Source: Maritimibacter fusiformis
Lineage (GTDB): Bacteria; Pseudomonadota; Alphaproteobacteria; Rhodobacterales; Rhodobacteraceae
Assembly: GCF_008086115.1 (NCBI RefSeq)
Contig: NZ_VSIY01000003.1
Span: forward strand, 620,001-684,000
Direction of reading: 5' to 3'
DNA length: 64,000 nt
Shown here: positions 1 through 8,219 of the stretch, piece by piece
Numbering within the stretch: position 1 is the first letter of the stretch
How the letters are laid out: the number at the start of each line of letters is the position of its first letter
Notes under the pieces: generated by a model
Database searches by the model: none
Seen by the model: the letters and a program-made list of their open reading frames with translations, nothing else
What the model was told of the DNA's origin: nothing
Program-made: the position numbers and the translations under genes

Positions 1-7
1 TCGGGAC

Positions 8-1708
8 CTAGCCGGTCACCTGTTCACGCAGGATCGAGGCGGTGATCGAAACCATCAGGTAGATGCCCGCAAAGACCAGGAACGCCAGCACGGTATTCTC
101 GAAGGCGCGCGGATAGGTCGGGCGGTCGGGCGCAACTGGATGCACGCCCATTTCCAGATAGCGCGTCTGCTTGTTGGCCTCGATGCGGGCGCTCTCGAGT
201 TGTTGCAGCGCCTGCTGCATCAGGATCGTGCGCGTCTCCAGGTCGGATTGCGCAACGGCAAGCTGGCCCGAAATCTGCGCCAGGCTCTCGCCGGTGCCGG
301 CGGTGCCGCCGGATTCGGTCAGCTTCGCGCGCAGCGATTCGATCAGGCTTTCCAGCCGGCGGATATCGCCGCGCACGCCTTCGACACGCGCCTGGTTGGG
401 CCGTGCGTTGTCGAGCAACTGTTCGAGTTGCAGGCGCTTTTCGCCAAGCTGAACTTCGAAGGTGTTGATCTGGCTCATCACCGCGCTGGCGTCCGATGTG
501 GCATCGAACACGCCCATTTCCTGTTGCAATTGCAGCACGGCGGCCTGCGCGGCGGCGCGTTTTTCCTCGGCTTCGCGGAAGCTTTCGACCGCCCCGGCCA
601 TCTGGTCTTCGCGCAGCCGCTGGGTCAGGTTGTCGACGCGCTCCTCGGCATAGCGGATCAGCGCCTCGGAAAAGGCCGCCGACATCTCGGGGCTGGCGGC
701 GATCACCTCCATCTTGATGATGCCCTCGGTCGGGTCGAAGCCGATCTTGACGTTGCGCTTGAACACCTCATAGGCGTCCTCGTTCGAGGCATCCGGTGTC
801 AGCCGCTGGATCGGGTCGATCTCGGGGGCCTGGAAATGCGCCTTGAAGCCCAGTTCGCTGTCGAGCCTGAGCAGCGCGTCGCGCGAAGTCAGATAGCTTT
901 GCACGGTGATCGAATCCTGGCTGGTGGCCAGGCCCGATCCGGCGAACAGGCTGCCCAGCCCGGATGCACCGCCGCCATCGGCCTTCTGGATCACGAATTC
1001 GGACTTGGTGGCATACATCGGCGTGGCGATCTGGTAGTAGTAATACCCCGCCATCAGCGTCGGCAGCAGCACGAAGAACGCCAGCCGCGTGAACAGAAGC
1101 GCCAGTTTGCGGCGGCGGCGGCGCGCGATGTCGCGCTGGATCTCGATCACCGATTTCGCCCGCTCGGCGATGTCCATCACGCGGGTCGAGGGCAGGCTTT
1201 GCTTGTTGGGCACCGTCTGCGGCAGCTTGACCTGGTCCTCGCGCGCTTGCGGCGGGCGGCCATCGGCAGACACAAGTTCCAGCATGTTGGCCTGAAGGAA
1301 CGGGTCGATCCCGGCCCGGCGCAACAGCCGCACCGCATCGAAATCCGAGGTTGCCGGCAGCCCGTGTTTCTGCGCCACCCGGCGCGCCATGCGCAACTGT
1401 CGCCCGGTCAGCCCCTCGCGGCGAATCGCGGCGATTTCCTGGTCGGCGGCCACTTCGGCGGGGCTTTCGACGGCGCCATCGCGCACCGGCACCCGGCCCG
1501 CCCCCGCGACTGCACCGCGACCCGCCGTCGCGAATCCCTCGGCCGGAAACCCGTCCTCGGTCCCGTCGAGCGCAAGCTGTTCCATCGCGTTGAGCACCCG
1601 CGCGCCGCTCCTCGCCGCCGGTTGCGTCTCGTCGCGCTCGACCGGCGGCACGGTGGCCCCGGTGGTGCGGCGGATGCGGAATTTCTTAGCCTTGGGTTTC
1701 GTAGTCAT
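8..1708 (-). CDS. Capsule polysaccharide export inner-membrane protein (KpsE/CtrB/Wzz-like)
   Basis: Polysaccharide co-polymerase of an ABC-dependent capsule export system, expected to sit in the inner membrane and contact the periplasmic export channel. The 566-residue protein has one membrane segment at about residues 202-226 just after an Arg-rich stretch, a long periplasmic region with coiled-coil character (about 350-500), and a second membrane segment near the C-terminus (about 535-560). About 190 cytoplasmic residues precede the first membrane segment, whereas typical KpsE proteins are near 380 residues, so this form carries a large N-terminal extension. I chose the ATG at 1708, which overlaps the end of the upstream ATPase gene by 23 bases; an in-frame start ten codons further upstream is less likely. 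The overlap implies translational coupling with the ATPase. The exact polysaccharide is unknown. Confidence 0.85.
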   Translation of the reverse strand: MTTKPKAKKFRIRRTTGATVPPVERDETQPAARSGARVLNAMEQLALDGTEDGFPAEGFATAGRGAVAGAGRVPVRDGAVESPAEVAADQEIAAIRREGLTGRQLRMARRVAQKHGLPATSDFDAVRLLRRAGIDPFLQANMLELVSADGRPPQAREDQVKLPQTVPNKQSLPSTRVMDIAERAKSVIEIQRDIARRRRRKLALLFTRLAFFVLLPTLMAGYYYYQIATPMYATKSEFVIQKADGGGASGLGSLFAGSGLATSQDSITVQSYLTSRDALLRLDSELGFKAHFQAPEIDPIQRLTPDASNEDAYEVFKRNVKIGFDPTEGIIKMEVIAASPEMSAAFSEALIRYAEERVDNLTQRLREDQMAGAVESFREAEEKRAAAQAAVLQLQQEMGVFDATSDASAVMSQINTFEVQLGEKRLQLEQLLDNARPNQARVEGVRGDIRRLESLIESLRAKLTESGGTAGTGESLAQISGQLAVAQSDLETRTILMQQALQQLESARIEANKQTRYLEMGVHPVAPDRPTYPRAFENTVLAFLVFAGIYLMVSITASILREQVTG

Positions 1709-2345
1709 AGAGCTGTTTCGCTTCTTCCAAGGTGTCAAATTTATGCAATTGCCCGTTCAGCAAGACTGCGGCGGAACGGCAGAATTTCTCGATCGTCTTG
1801 GCCTGGTGCGACACGATCACGACGGTGGCGTTCTCAAGCCGCTGGCGCAACACGTCGCCCGCCTTGCGGTTGAACTCGGCATCGGTGGTCTGCGGCATCC
1901 CCTCGTCGATGAGATAAATGTCGAATTCCAGCGCCAGAAGCAACGAGAACGTGAATCGCGCCCGCATCCCCTGGCTGTAGGTGGCGACCGGGAAGTCGTA
2001 GTATTCCTCGAGCCCGCAGAGCCAGCGGGTGAACGCCTCGATATAGTCCGGGTCCAACCCGTAGAGCCGCGCGACGTAGCGCGCGTTTTCCTTGGCCGAC
2101 AGCTTGCCGACCACACCGCCCATGAACCCCAGCGGGAACGACACCCGGCAACCACGCACCACTTCGCCTTCGTCCGGTTTCTCCAGACCCGCCATCATGT
2201 TGATGATGGTGGTCTTGCCGGTGCCGTTGGGGGCGAGGATGCCCATCGAATTGCCGATGTCGACGCGGAACGACGCGTGATCCAGGATCACCTTGCGCTG
2301 TTTCCCGGTCCAGAAGGACTTGCTGACACCTTTGAATTCGATCAT
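1686..2345 (-). CDS. kpsT: Capsule polysaccharide export ABC transporter ATP-binding protein (KpsT/CtrD-like)
   Basis: ATPase subunit that powers export of capsular polysaccharide across the inner membrane. At 219 residues it matches the usual KpsT length. The Walker A loop is APNGTGKTT (about residues 38-46), the signature is a degenerate YSQGMRARF (about 123-131) as is common in KpsT/Wzt proteins, Walker B is FDIYLIDEG (about 141-149) and the switch histidine is near residue 180. The ATG at 2345 directly precedes the conserved beginning MIEFKGVSKSF; upstream in-frame codons add only non-conserved residues. It forms a two-gene unit with the KpsE-like gene. The permease partner KpsM is not in the window and may lie beyond base 1. 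Confidence 0.88.
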   Translation of the reverse strand: MIEFKGVSKSFWTGKQRKVILDHASFRVDIGNSMGILAPNGTGKTTIINMMAGLEKPDEGEVVRGCRVSFPLGFMGGVVGKLSAKENARYVARLYGLDPDYIEAFTRWLCGLEEYYDFPVATYSQGMRARFTFSLLLALEFDIYLIDEGMPQTTDAEFNRKAGDVLRQRLENATVVIVSHQAKTIEKFCRSAAVLLNGQLHKFDTLEEAKQLYDYETQG

Positions 2346-2538
2346 CGCGTGTTGGCTTTTCCGCTGCTTCGTCCGACACCGTCCCGGGCCGCTTCGCATA
2401 AGTCATAGAGTGCCAATAGGGCGCCATTATGTCTGCAAATCGGGCAACAATCCAATGCTCAGGGCATTATTGCGGCCAAAATCGGGCTTTACGCGGGGGA
2501 AATCGGGCGCGTGCGGCGGCGCCGGCTCCTCTCGCGGA

Positions 2539-3837
2539 TCAGCCCTTCTGCTTGCTGACCCCAAGCAGCCTGGCGGCGATGACCGACAGGATCACCGCGC
2601 CGAAACTGAACAGTGCGCCCATCTTGGCGGCGTCCTGCACCGGGCCGGACGGGAAGGCGACCGAGGCGATGAACAGCGACACGGTAAAGCCGATGGCGGC
2701 GACGAACCCGATCACCACCAGATCGGCCATGCGCATCCCCAAGGGCAGGCCCAGCCTCAGAGGCCGCGCCGCGAGCCAGCCGAACAGGAAGATGCCGACC
2801 GGCTTGCCGATCAACAGCCCCGACAGGACCAGCCAGGTCGGTGTGCTGATGGAGGCGAACTCGAGCCCCGCATTTGCCAGTCCGAAGAAGAACAGGATGA
2901 TTTCCACCGGATATTTCAGCGCGTGCTCGACGACATTGAGCAGGTCATGCAGGTATTGCTCGGCCTCGGAAAAGATCCCGAAGGCCCTGTCGGCATGGGG
3001 AATCGCGGGAATCACCGGCAGTAGGCCCAAGGCCGGGTGCAGGCCGGCCTCGGAAAAGCCGAACCAGCTTGCCACGCCGGCGACCGCATAGGGCCAGAAC
3101 GACAGCCTGGCGCGCACCCAGGTCGAGGCCGGGCGTGCCTGGTTGCCCCGGTCGAGCCGGCGCGGCAGCCAGTTGAACAGCACGAACGCCGCCGCCGCCG
3201 CGCCCGCCGACAACAGCAGCCATTCCGGCGCGATCTCGGCCGAGGGATAGAACACCGCCAGGATGATCAGCCCGGCGGCGTCATCGGCGATGGCCAGAAG
3301 CAGCAGGAACCGGACCGCCGGATGCCCGCCGCCGAACACCAGCCGTCCGACGAGGTAGGAAAACGCGATATCGGTGGCAGTCGGGATCGCCCAGCCGCGA
3401 AACACCGCGTCGAAGGTCTCGGACCCCAGCAGCATCGCGATCCCGAGGTAAACCACGACCGGCCCGGCCATGCCGCCCGCCGTGGCAATCAGCGGCGTCG
3501 CCGCCTTGCGGCCGCGCAGCGCGCCGTTTTGCAGGATCACCGCCTCCCAGACCTCTTTCGCGGCCATCGCGAAAAACAGCGCCATGAGCACGTCGTTGAT
3601 CAGGAAATGCAGCGTCAGAACCCGCTCGACGTCGCCCACTTCATAGGCCGCGGCATCGGCCCCGAGGGCCGCGGCCCAGTGATGAATCTCGTCCCCGACC
3701 AGCGAGTTGAACCAAAGCGGGTATTCGACGAAATGGCGATAGGACTGCGGGTCGACATTGGCCCAGATCAGCGCCAGCACCGTTCCCGACACAAGCAGGA
3801 CGGAATAGGCCGTGATGAAGTTCCAGACCCGATACAT
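2539..3837 (-). CDS. nhaA: Na+/H+ antiporter NhaA
   Basis: Inner-membrane antiporter that expels sodium in exchange for protons, for pH and salt homeostasis. The protein is 432 residues with about a dozen hydrophobic segments. The family hallmarks are present: ATDIAF at about residues 154-159 and the paired ion-binding aspartates in AIADDAAG (about D185-D186). The start at 3837 is supported by a strong purine-rich ribosome site (GGGGGAGGGG) just upstream; open frame continues further upstream but lacks conservation. It is somewhat longer than the E. coli protein (388 residues), mainly through inter-helix loops. It is transcribed alone, with a short spacer from the metal permease gene upstream. 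Confidence 0.92.
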   Translation of the reverse strand: MYRVWNFITAYSVLLVSGTVLALIWANVDPQSYRHFVEYPLWFNSLVGDEIHHWAAALGADAAAYEVGDVERVLTLHFLINDVLMALFFAMAAKEVWEAVILQNGALRGRKAATPLIATAGGMAGPVVVYLGIAMLLGSETFDAVFRGWAIPTATDIAFSYLVGRLVFGGGHPAVRFLLLLAIADDAAGLIILAVFYPSAEIAPEWLLLSAGAAAAAFVLFNWLPRRLDRGNQARPASTWVRARLSFWPYAVAGVASWFGFSEAGLHPALGLLPVIPAIPHADRAFGIFSEAEQYLHDLLNVVEHALKYPVEIILFFFGLANAGLEFASISTPTWLVLSGLLIGKPVGIFLFGWLAARPLRLGLPLGMRMADLVVIGFVAAIGFTVSLFIASVAFPSGPVQDAAKMGALFSFGAVILSVIAARLLGVSKQKG

Positions 3838-3949
3838 GCCCCCTCCCCCGACAGCCCGGCACGGGCACTTTCGCTGACATAGAACAAGCGATGCGGCGCG
3901 ACAACCTCGGGTCGCGCCGGTTTCATCGCAGCCGGCGGGGAGTTTGCGT

Positions 3950-4990
3950 TCAGGCGACCAGCGACCAGGCCGTCCCGGCCAGAACCGCACCAACGACGGC
4001 AAAGCCAATATAGGCGGCGAACACGCGCGGCTTGACCAGCGCCCAGACCGCGACCGCCGCCGGAATGCAGCTCACGCCGCCGGCCACGACAAAGGACATC
4101 GCGGCGCCCTGGCTCATCCCCTGTTCCAGCAGTCCGGCCACCAGCGGCACCGCACCGTAGCCGTTGAGATAGGTGGGCGCACCGATCACCGCGCCCAGAA
4201 CGATCGGTCCGATCCCCTCGCCACCCAGCCAGTGCCCGACCAGATCGGCCGGCACGTAACGCAGCATCAGCGCCTCGAGCAGATAGGCCAGCATCAGCCA
4301 CTTGCCGAGGAACAGAAGGTTCTCGACCGCCGAGGCGCGGAAGGTCGCGCGGCGCGCACGCTCGCCCCAGAAACGCCAGACCGGGCGGCCGGACAGGGGT
4401 GCATCGTCATCGCAGCACGACGAGGACGAACAGGATTTCCGGGGGGCGTGTTTCAGCGGATCGGCGAACAGCGCGCTTTTTGCAAATGCGCGCACCGTGA
4501 AGCCGCCGAACAGCCCCAGCCCTACCGCCACCACGGTCTTGCCGATGGCGAAATCCAGCCCCAGGGCCCCCGCCGTGACCGCGAACATGCCCGGGTCCAT
4601 CAGCGGCGAGGCCAGCCAGAACGCCATCACCGCCGACAGGGGCGCGCCCACCGCCAGAAGGGCCGCGATGAACGGAATCACCTGGCAGGAACAGAACGGC
4701 GACAGCCCGCCCACCAGCGCGGCCAGCAGGATCATGCGAACCTCGCGCCCCTCGAAGGCGCGCGACAGCAGCGTCTCGGCCCCGCTGGCATTCATGTAGG
4801 CGACCGCGGTGACCGCGATCAGGATGTAGGGCAGCGTGCGCAGAAACGCTTCGGCGGCGAAGGTCACAAGCGCGCCTGCCTCGTCCGGCACGGACACCGC
4901 CAGGGCCAGCGGAATCGCCGCCACCGCAAACCATGCCCAATCGGGCTTCCACCGGCGCCAGAGCGGCAATGTTGTAGATGTGTCAGCCAT
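3950..4990 (-). CDS. Metal efflux permease, SO_0444 / YraQ (DUF318) family
   Basis: Predicted inner-membrane permease of the SO_0444 family, proposed to export copper or zinc; related YraQ/DUF318 proteins are also linked to arsenic handling. The 346-residue protein has two halves of membrane helices with the conserved SPFCSCQVIPF motif (about residues 97-107) and a cysteine-rich cytoplasmic loop CSSSSCCDDD (about 187-196), which looks like a soft-metal binding patch. The gene start at 4990 overlaps the end of the ArsR-family regulator by 8 bases, so the two are a regulator-transporter operon. The metal cannot be fixed from sequence; cysteine ligands favour copper, zinc or arsenite. Confidence 0.82.
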   Translation of the reverse strand: MADTSTTLPLWRRWKPDWAWFAVAAIPLALAVSVPDEAGALVTFAAEAFLRTLPYILIAVTAVAYMNASGAETLLSRAFEGREVRMILLAALVGGLSPFCSCQVIPFIAALLAVGAPLSAVMAFWLASPLMDPGMFAVTAGALGLDFAIGKTVVAVGLGLFGGFTVRAFAKSALFADPLKHAPRKSCSSSSCCDDDAPLSGRPVWRFWGERARRATFRASAVENLLFLGKWLMLAYLLEALMLRYVPADLVGHWLGGEGIGPIVLGAVIGAPTYLNGYGAVPLVAGLLEQGMSQGAAMSFVVAGGVSCIPAAVAVWALVKPRVFAAYIGFAVVGAVLAGTAWSLVA

Positions 4991-5330
4991 TGGTCGATTC
5001 CTTGCGGGTTTCAGCACAGTCGGCGCAGCATTCGGACAAGAGATAGGCCGAGATGGTGCGCATCGTTTCCATGTCCGCTGCACCACAGATGATCGAGCGG
5101 CCGCGCCGCTCCTGCGTGACCAGCCCGGCGGCGGCGAGGATTTTCAGATGATGGGTGAGCGTCGAGCCGGTGATGCCGGTGCGCGCGCCAAGCTCGCCGA
5201 TCGCCAGCCCCTCGGGCCCGGCGCGCACCAGGCAGCGCACCACTTCGAGGCGTTGTTCCGAGCCAAGGGCGGCAAAGGTCGACGCCGCGACGGCGACCGG
5301 CAGGCAGGTGTCGGGTGTGTCATGTTTCAT
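4983..5330 (-). CDS. ArsR-family metal-responsive transcriptional repressor
   Basis: Small winged-helix repressor (115 residues) expected to bind the operator palindromes just upstream and release them when metal binds. The HTH spans about residues 43-67, including LTHHLKILAAAGLV in the recognition region. Candidate metal ligands are C9, C33, C82 and the C-terminal cluster C101, C102 and C105 in SECCADCAE. The start at 5330 was chosen because it begins the compact ArsR domain; an in-frame extension to 5366 would run into the operator. It is co-translated with the metal permease. Autoregulation is inferred from the operator positions. Confidence 0.87.
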   Translation of the reverse strand: MKHDTPDTCLPVAVAASTFAALGSEQRLEVVRCLVRAGPEGLAIGELGARTGITGSTLTHHLKILAAAGLVTQERRGRSIICGAADMETMRTISAYLLSECCADCAETRKESTNG

Positions 5331-5332
5331 GA

Positions 5333-5348
5333 TTCGAGAATTATCGAA
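5333..5348. promoter_or_regulatory. Candidate ArsR operator, proximal copy
   Basis: Inverted repeat TTCGA-N6-TCGAA immediately upstream of the arsR-type start codon. It has the same half-sites and spacing as the stronger palindrome 39 bases further upstream (centre to centre), which supports a shared regulator. The function is inferred from position and symmetry. Confidence 0.55.
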
Positions 5349-5369
5349 ATGATCCCGTCCACGCAAGAT

Positions 5370-5389
5370 ATTTCGACATTCATCGAAAT
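5370..5389. promoter_or_regulatory. Candidate ArsR operator, distal copy
   Basis: Perfect inverted repeat ATTTCGA-N6-TCGAAAT in the space between the arsR-type gene and the divergent uracil-DNA glycosylase gene. It could control both directions. The size and AT-rich arms are typical of ArsR-family operators. Confidence 0.6.
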
Positions 5390-5431
5390 GATCGCGGTTG
5401 CACCCTGCCCGCCCACACCTATCTTTCTGCC

Positions 5432-6025
5432 ATGACCGACCTCGCCGCCCGGATCGCCGCCTGCCGCCTCTGCGCCGACCGTTTCGCGGCGACCCGCACG
5501 GCGCATGGCCCGCGCCCGGTTGCGTGGTTCGCGCCGACCGCGCGCATTCGCGTCATCGGCCAAGCGCCGGGGATGCGGGTGCATGAAACGGGCCTGCCGT
5601 TCAACGACGCCTCCGGCGACCGCTTGCGCGACTGGATGGGGATCGACCGCGCCACATTCTACGACAAGAGCCGCATCGCGATCACCCCGATGGCCTTCTG
5701 CTTTCCCGGCTACGACGCGCGCGGCTCCGACCTGCCGCCGCCGAAAATCTGTGCCACGACATGGCACGACGCGGTCGACGCGGCGCTTGCCGAAACCCGC
5801 CTGACGCTGATCATCGGGGCGCATGCCCAGCGCCGCTACCTCGCCACGCGCGCGCCGGTGACCGAGACCGTCGCCGCCTGGCGCGACCATGCGCCCCGCA
5901 TCTTTCCCTTGCCTCACCCGTCCTGGCGCAATACGGGCTGGCTGAAACGAAACCCGTGGTTCGAGGCCGAGCTTGTGCCGGTGCTGCGGGCAAGCATTGC
6001 CGATGAACTGGGAGAAACCCCATGA
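5432..6025 (+). CDS. Uracil-DNA glycosylase family protein with predicted Fe-S cluster
   Basis: Predicted DNA repair glycosylase of the UDG superfamily, related to the iron-sulfur family 4/5 enzymes that remove uracil. The 197-residue protein has motif 1 GQAPG (residues 43-47) and motif 2 HPSWRN (162-167). Four cysteines have the family 4 spacing: C11-x2-C14 and C90-x16-C107, the expected ligands of a [4Fe-4S] cluster. Motif 1 differs from the GEAPG of well-studied family 4 enzymes, so substrate range may differ. It lies divergently from the ArsR gene and overlaps the next gene by 4 bases (ATGA). Confidence 0.85.
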   Translation: MTDLAARIAACRLCADRFAATRTAHGPRPVAWFAPTARIRVIGQAPGMRVHETGLPFNDASGDRLRDWMGIDRATFYDKSRIAITPMAFCFPGYDARGSDLPPPKICATTWHDAVDAALAETRLTLIIGAHAQRRYLATRAPVTETVAAWRDHAPRIFPLPHPSWRNTGWLKRNPWFEAELVPVLRASIADELGETP

Positions 6026-6861
6026 CCAACCCGACCCCGCTCGACCAGGCCCATGCCGCGATGGAGGCTGACGAGTCCGACGACGCCGCCCGGCTGAAAT
6101 TCTATGAGCGTCTTGCAGACGCCGAATTGTTCCTGCTCCTCAAGGGCGAGGCACAGGGCGAGACGATGGAGCCGGAGCTGCTCGATCTCGAAGCCGAGGA
6201 CGGTGGCGACCCCGAGCAATACGCGCTGGTGTTCGACAACGAGGACCGGCTGGGCGCCTTTGCCGCCGATCACAAATCCGACGCGATGCCCTATGCCGCC
6301 CTGCCCGGCCGGGTGATCGCCACCATGCTCAAGGGCCAGAAGATCGGGCTGGCGCTGAACCTCGGCGTCGCACCCTCGTCGATCCTGGTGCCGGATGCCG
6401 CGCTCGACTGGCTGGCCGACACGTTGGCCGCCGCGCCCGAGGACGGCGGTGAACGCCAGTTGATCGGCATCGACACGCCGCTGGGCCTGCCCGACGCGCT
6501 GATTCAGGGGCTGGAGGAAAAGCTGGTCAACGCGGTTGGCCTCGCCTCGCACGCGGTTTTCGCCAAGGGCAAGTTCTCCGACGACAGCGAAGGCTGGCTG
6601 CTGGCGTTCATCGACGCGGCCCCGGGGGCCGAACCGGCGCTGGCCCGGGCCACGCAGGAGGCGCTGGTGTTTTCCGGCACCGATCTTGCGACGGTCGATG
6701 TCGCCTTCTTCTCGTCGGGCGATCCGATCTGCGAGCATCTCGACCACCTGGGGCTGCGCTACGACTTCCCCGATCCCGAGGCCGAGGAGCGCGACGACGA
6801 CGGGGCTGTGACCCGCGCACCGGGCAGCGATCCGTCCAAGCCGCCGATCCTGAAGCACTGA
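6022..6861 (+). CDS. SseB family protein
   Basis: Protein of 279 residues with an SseB N-terminal-type domain (about residues 25-140), starting LKFYERLADAELFLLL and followed by a second alpha/beta region. The family name comes from an E. coli protein with a proposed link to serine metabolism, but the biochemical role is unknown. No signal peptide or membrane segment is visible, so it is cytoplasmic. A GGGAG ribosome site lies just before the ATG. It is coupled to the uracil-DNA glycosylase gene by an ATGA overlap and is followed by a strong terminator. Confidence 0.8.
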   Translation: MTNPTPLDQAHAAMEADESDDAARLKFYERLADAELFLLLKGEAQGETMEPELLDLEAEDGGDPEQYALVFDNEDRLGAFAADHKSDAMPYAALPGRVIATMLKGQKIGLALNLGVAPSSILVPDAALDWLADTLAAAPEDGGERQLIGIDTPLGLPDALIQGLEEKLVNAVGLASHAVFAKGKFSDDSEGWLLAFIDAAPGAEPALARATQEALVFSGTDLATVDVAFFSSGDPICEHLDHLGLRYDFPDPEAEERDDDGAVTRAPGSDPSKPPILKH

Positions 6862-6922
6862 GGCGCAGGGCAAACGGCACATTCGCCACCGTCGCTTGAA
6901 CAATTCCGACTATCGAAACACG

Positions 6923-6948
6923 AAAGGCCCCGTTTCCGGGGCCTTTTT
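6923..6948 (+). terminator. Rho-independent terminator after the SseB gene
   Basis: Perfect 10-base stem AAAGGCCCCG / CGGGGCCTTT with a 4-base loop followed by a T run. The A run on the left arm means it could also act weakly on the opposite strand for the convergent ubiK gene. Confidence 0.85.
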
Positions 6949-6978
6949 CATCACTTTTCCGACAATCTCCGAAACGCG

Positions 6979-7257
6979 TCAGTCGTCCTTGGCCGCCGTC
7001 TTCTTCGCCAGTTTCGCCGCCGCCTCTTCCAGCGCCACGATCCGGGCCTTCAGCGCCTCGTTCTCTTCGCGGGCCTTCTGCGCCATTGCGCGCACCGCGT
7101 CGAACTCGTCGCGGGTGACAAGGTCGCGGTCGGCAAGCCAGCGGTCCATCCAGCTTTTCATTGCCGTCTCGGCCTCGTCCTTCGCGCCCTGGGCCACGCC
7201 CATCGCGTTGGTCATCAGCTGAGAAATATCCTCGAACACCTTGTTGCGGGTCTGCAT
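6979..7257 (-). CDS. ubiK: Ubiquinone biosynthesis accessory factor UbiK (BMFP domain)
   Basis: Small coiled-coil protein of 92 residues that in E. coli helps assemble the soluble ubiquinone biosynthesis complex with UbiJ. The sequence shows the family features: an amphipathic N-terminal helix ([16 protein letters not shown]), a conserved [20 protein letters not shown] segment, a long coiled coil and a Lys/Ala-rich tail. The ATG at 7257 has a GGAGG ribosome site five bases upstream; an earlier in-frame TTG is not needed. It is encoded convergently to the SseB gene and divergently from lgt. Confidence 0.85.
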   Translation of the reverse strand: MQTRNKVFEDISQLMTNAMGVAQGAKDEAETAMKSWMDRWLADRDLVTRDEFDAVRAMAQKAREENEALKARIVALEEAAAKLAKKTAAKDD

Positions 7258-7349
7258 GTGGGCCTCCAAAACGCTACCCCGCCAATATGGGTGATCGCGC
7301 GCGTCAGCACAAGGTTGACAGCCCCGCCGCCCCGGCCCAACAAGTGGCC

Positions 7350-8219
7350 ATGTTCGCCGCGATCCCCTTCCCCGATATCTCGCCCGAGGTGTTTTCCTTC
7401 GACCTCGGAAGCTTCCATTTCGCTGTGCGCTGGTATGCGCTTGGCTACATCGCGGGCATCGTCATTGCCTGGGTGATCATCGCCCGCGCCCTGCGCACGC
7501 CCCGGCTGTGGGACGGCGAGCCGCCGATGACCCGCGATCAGCTCGAGGCGATGGTGACATGGATGGTGGTCGGCATCATCCTTGGCGGGCGACTGGGATA
7601 TGTGCTGTTCTACCAGCCGGCCTATTACCTGTCGCACCCGCTGGAGATCCTCGCGGTCTGGACCGGCGGCATGGCGTTTCACGGCGGCTTTCTCGGCGTC
7701 CTGATCGCGGCCTGGCTGTTCGCCCGCAAGCACGGGCTGCGCCTGATCCGCATTTTCGACCTGCTTGCGCTGTCCACCGCGCCGGCCTTTGCGCTGGTCA
7801 GGATCACCAATTTCATCAACGCCGAGCTTTGGGGGCGTCCGACCACCATGCCCTGGGGCGTGATCTTTCCCGGCGCGGCGGCGCAAGACTGCCCCGGCTT
7901 CGACCTGCCCTGCGCGCGCCATCCGTCGCAGCTCTACGAAGCGGCTCTGGAGGGCGTGGTGCTGGCGGGTATCCTGCTCTACCTCGGCTGGCGGCGCGGC
8001 TGGCTGAAGCGGCCCGGCCTGCTGACCGGCGTCTTCTCCATCGGCTACGGGATGGCCCGGTTTTCGGTCGAGTTCTTTCGCCAGGCCGACGCCCAGTTCG
8101 TCACGCCGGACAACCCGTGGGGCCATGTCTTTCTCGGCATGACGATGGGACAGATCCTGACCCTGCCGATGATCGTGGCCGGGGCGGCCGTGCTGGTCTG
8201 GGCGCGGCGGCGGGCATGA
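7350..8219 (+). CDS. lgt: Prolipoprotein diacylglyceryl transferase Lgt
   Basis: Inner-membrane enzyme that transfers diacylglycerol from phosphatidylglycerol to the lipobox cysteine of prolipoproteins, the first step of lipoprotein maturation. The 289-residue protein has about seven membrane segments and the family motifs [11 protein letters not shown] (about 80-90), GGMAFHGG (about 106-113, with the essential His), [15 protein letters not shown] with the conserved Arg near 151, and HPSQLYEA (about 191-198). The ATG at 7350 gives the normal length. It overlaps the next gene by an ATGA, forming the lgt - methyltransferase - pgeF operon seen in many Rhodobacterales. Confidence 0.95.
   Translation: MFAAIPFPDISPEVFSFDLGSFHFAVRWYALGYIAGIVIAWVIIARALRTPRLWDGEPPMTRDQLEAMVTWMVVGIILGGRLGYVLFYQPAYYLSHPLEILAVWTGGMAFHGGFLGVLIAAWLFARKHGLRLIRIFDLLALSTAPAFALVRITNFINAELWGRPTTMPWGVIFPGAAAQDCPGFDLPCARHPSQLYEAALEGVVLAGILLYLGWRRGWLKRPGLLTGVFSIGYGMARFSVEFFRQADAQFVTPDNPWGHVFLGMTMGQILTLPMIVAGAAVLVWARRRA

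Noticed and set aside
140..1873. A 577-codon open frame on the + strand opposite the KpsE-like gene
   Set aside because: Shadow of the real minus-strand gene; low-complexity composition with no domain.
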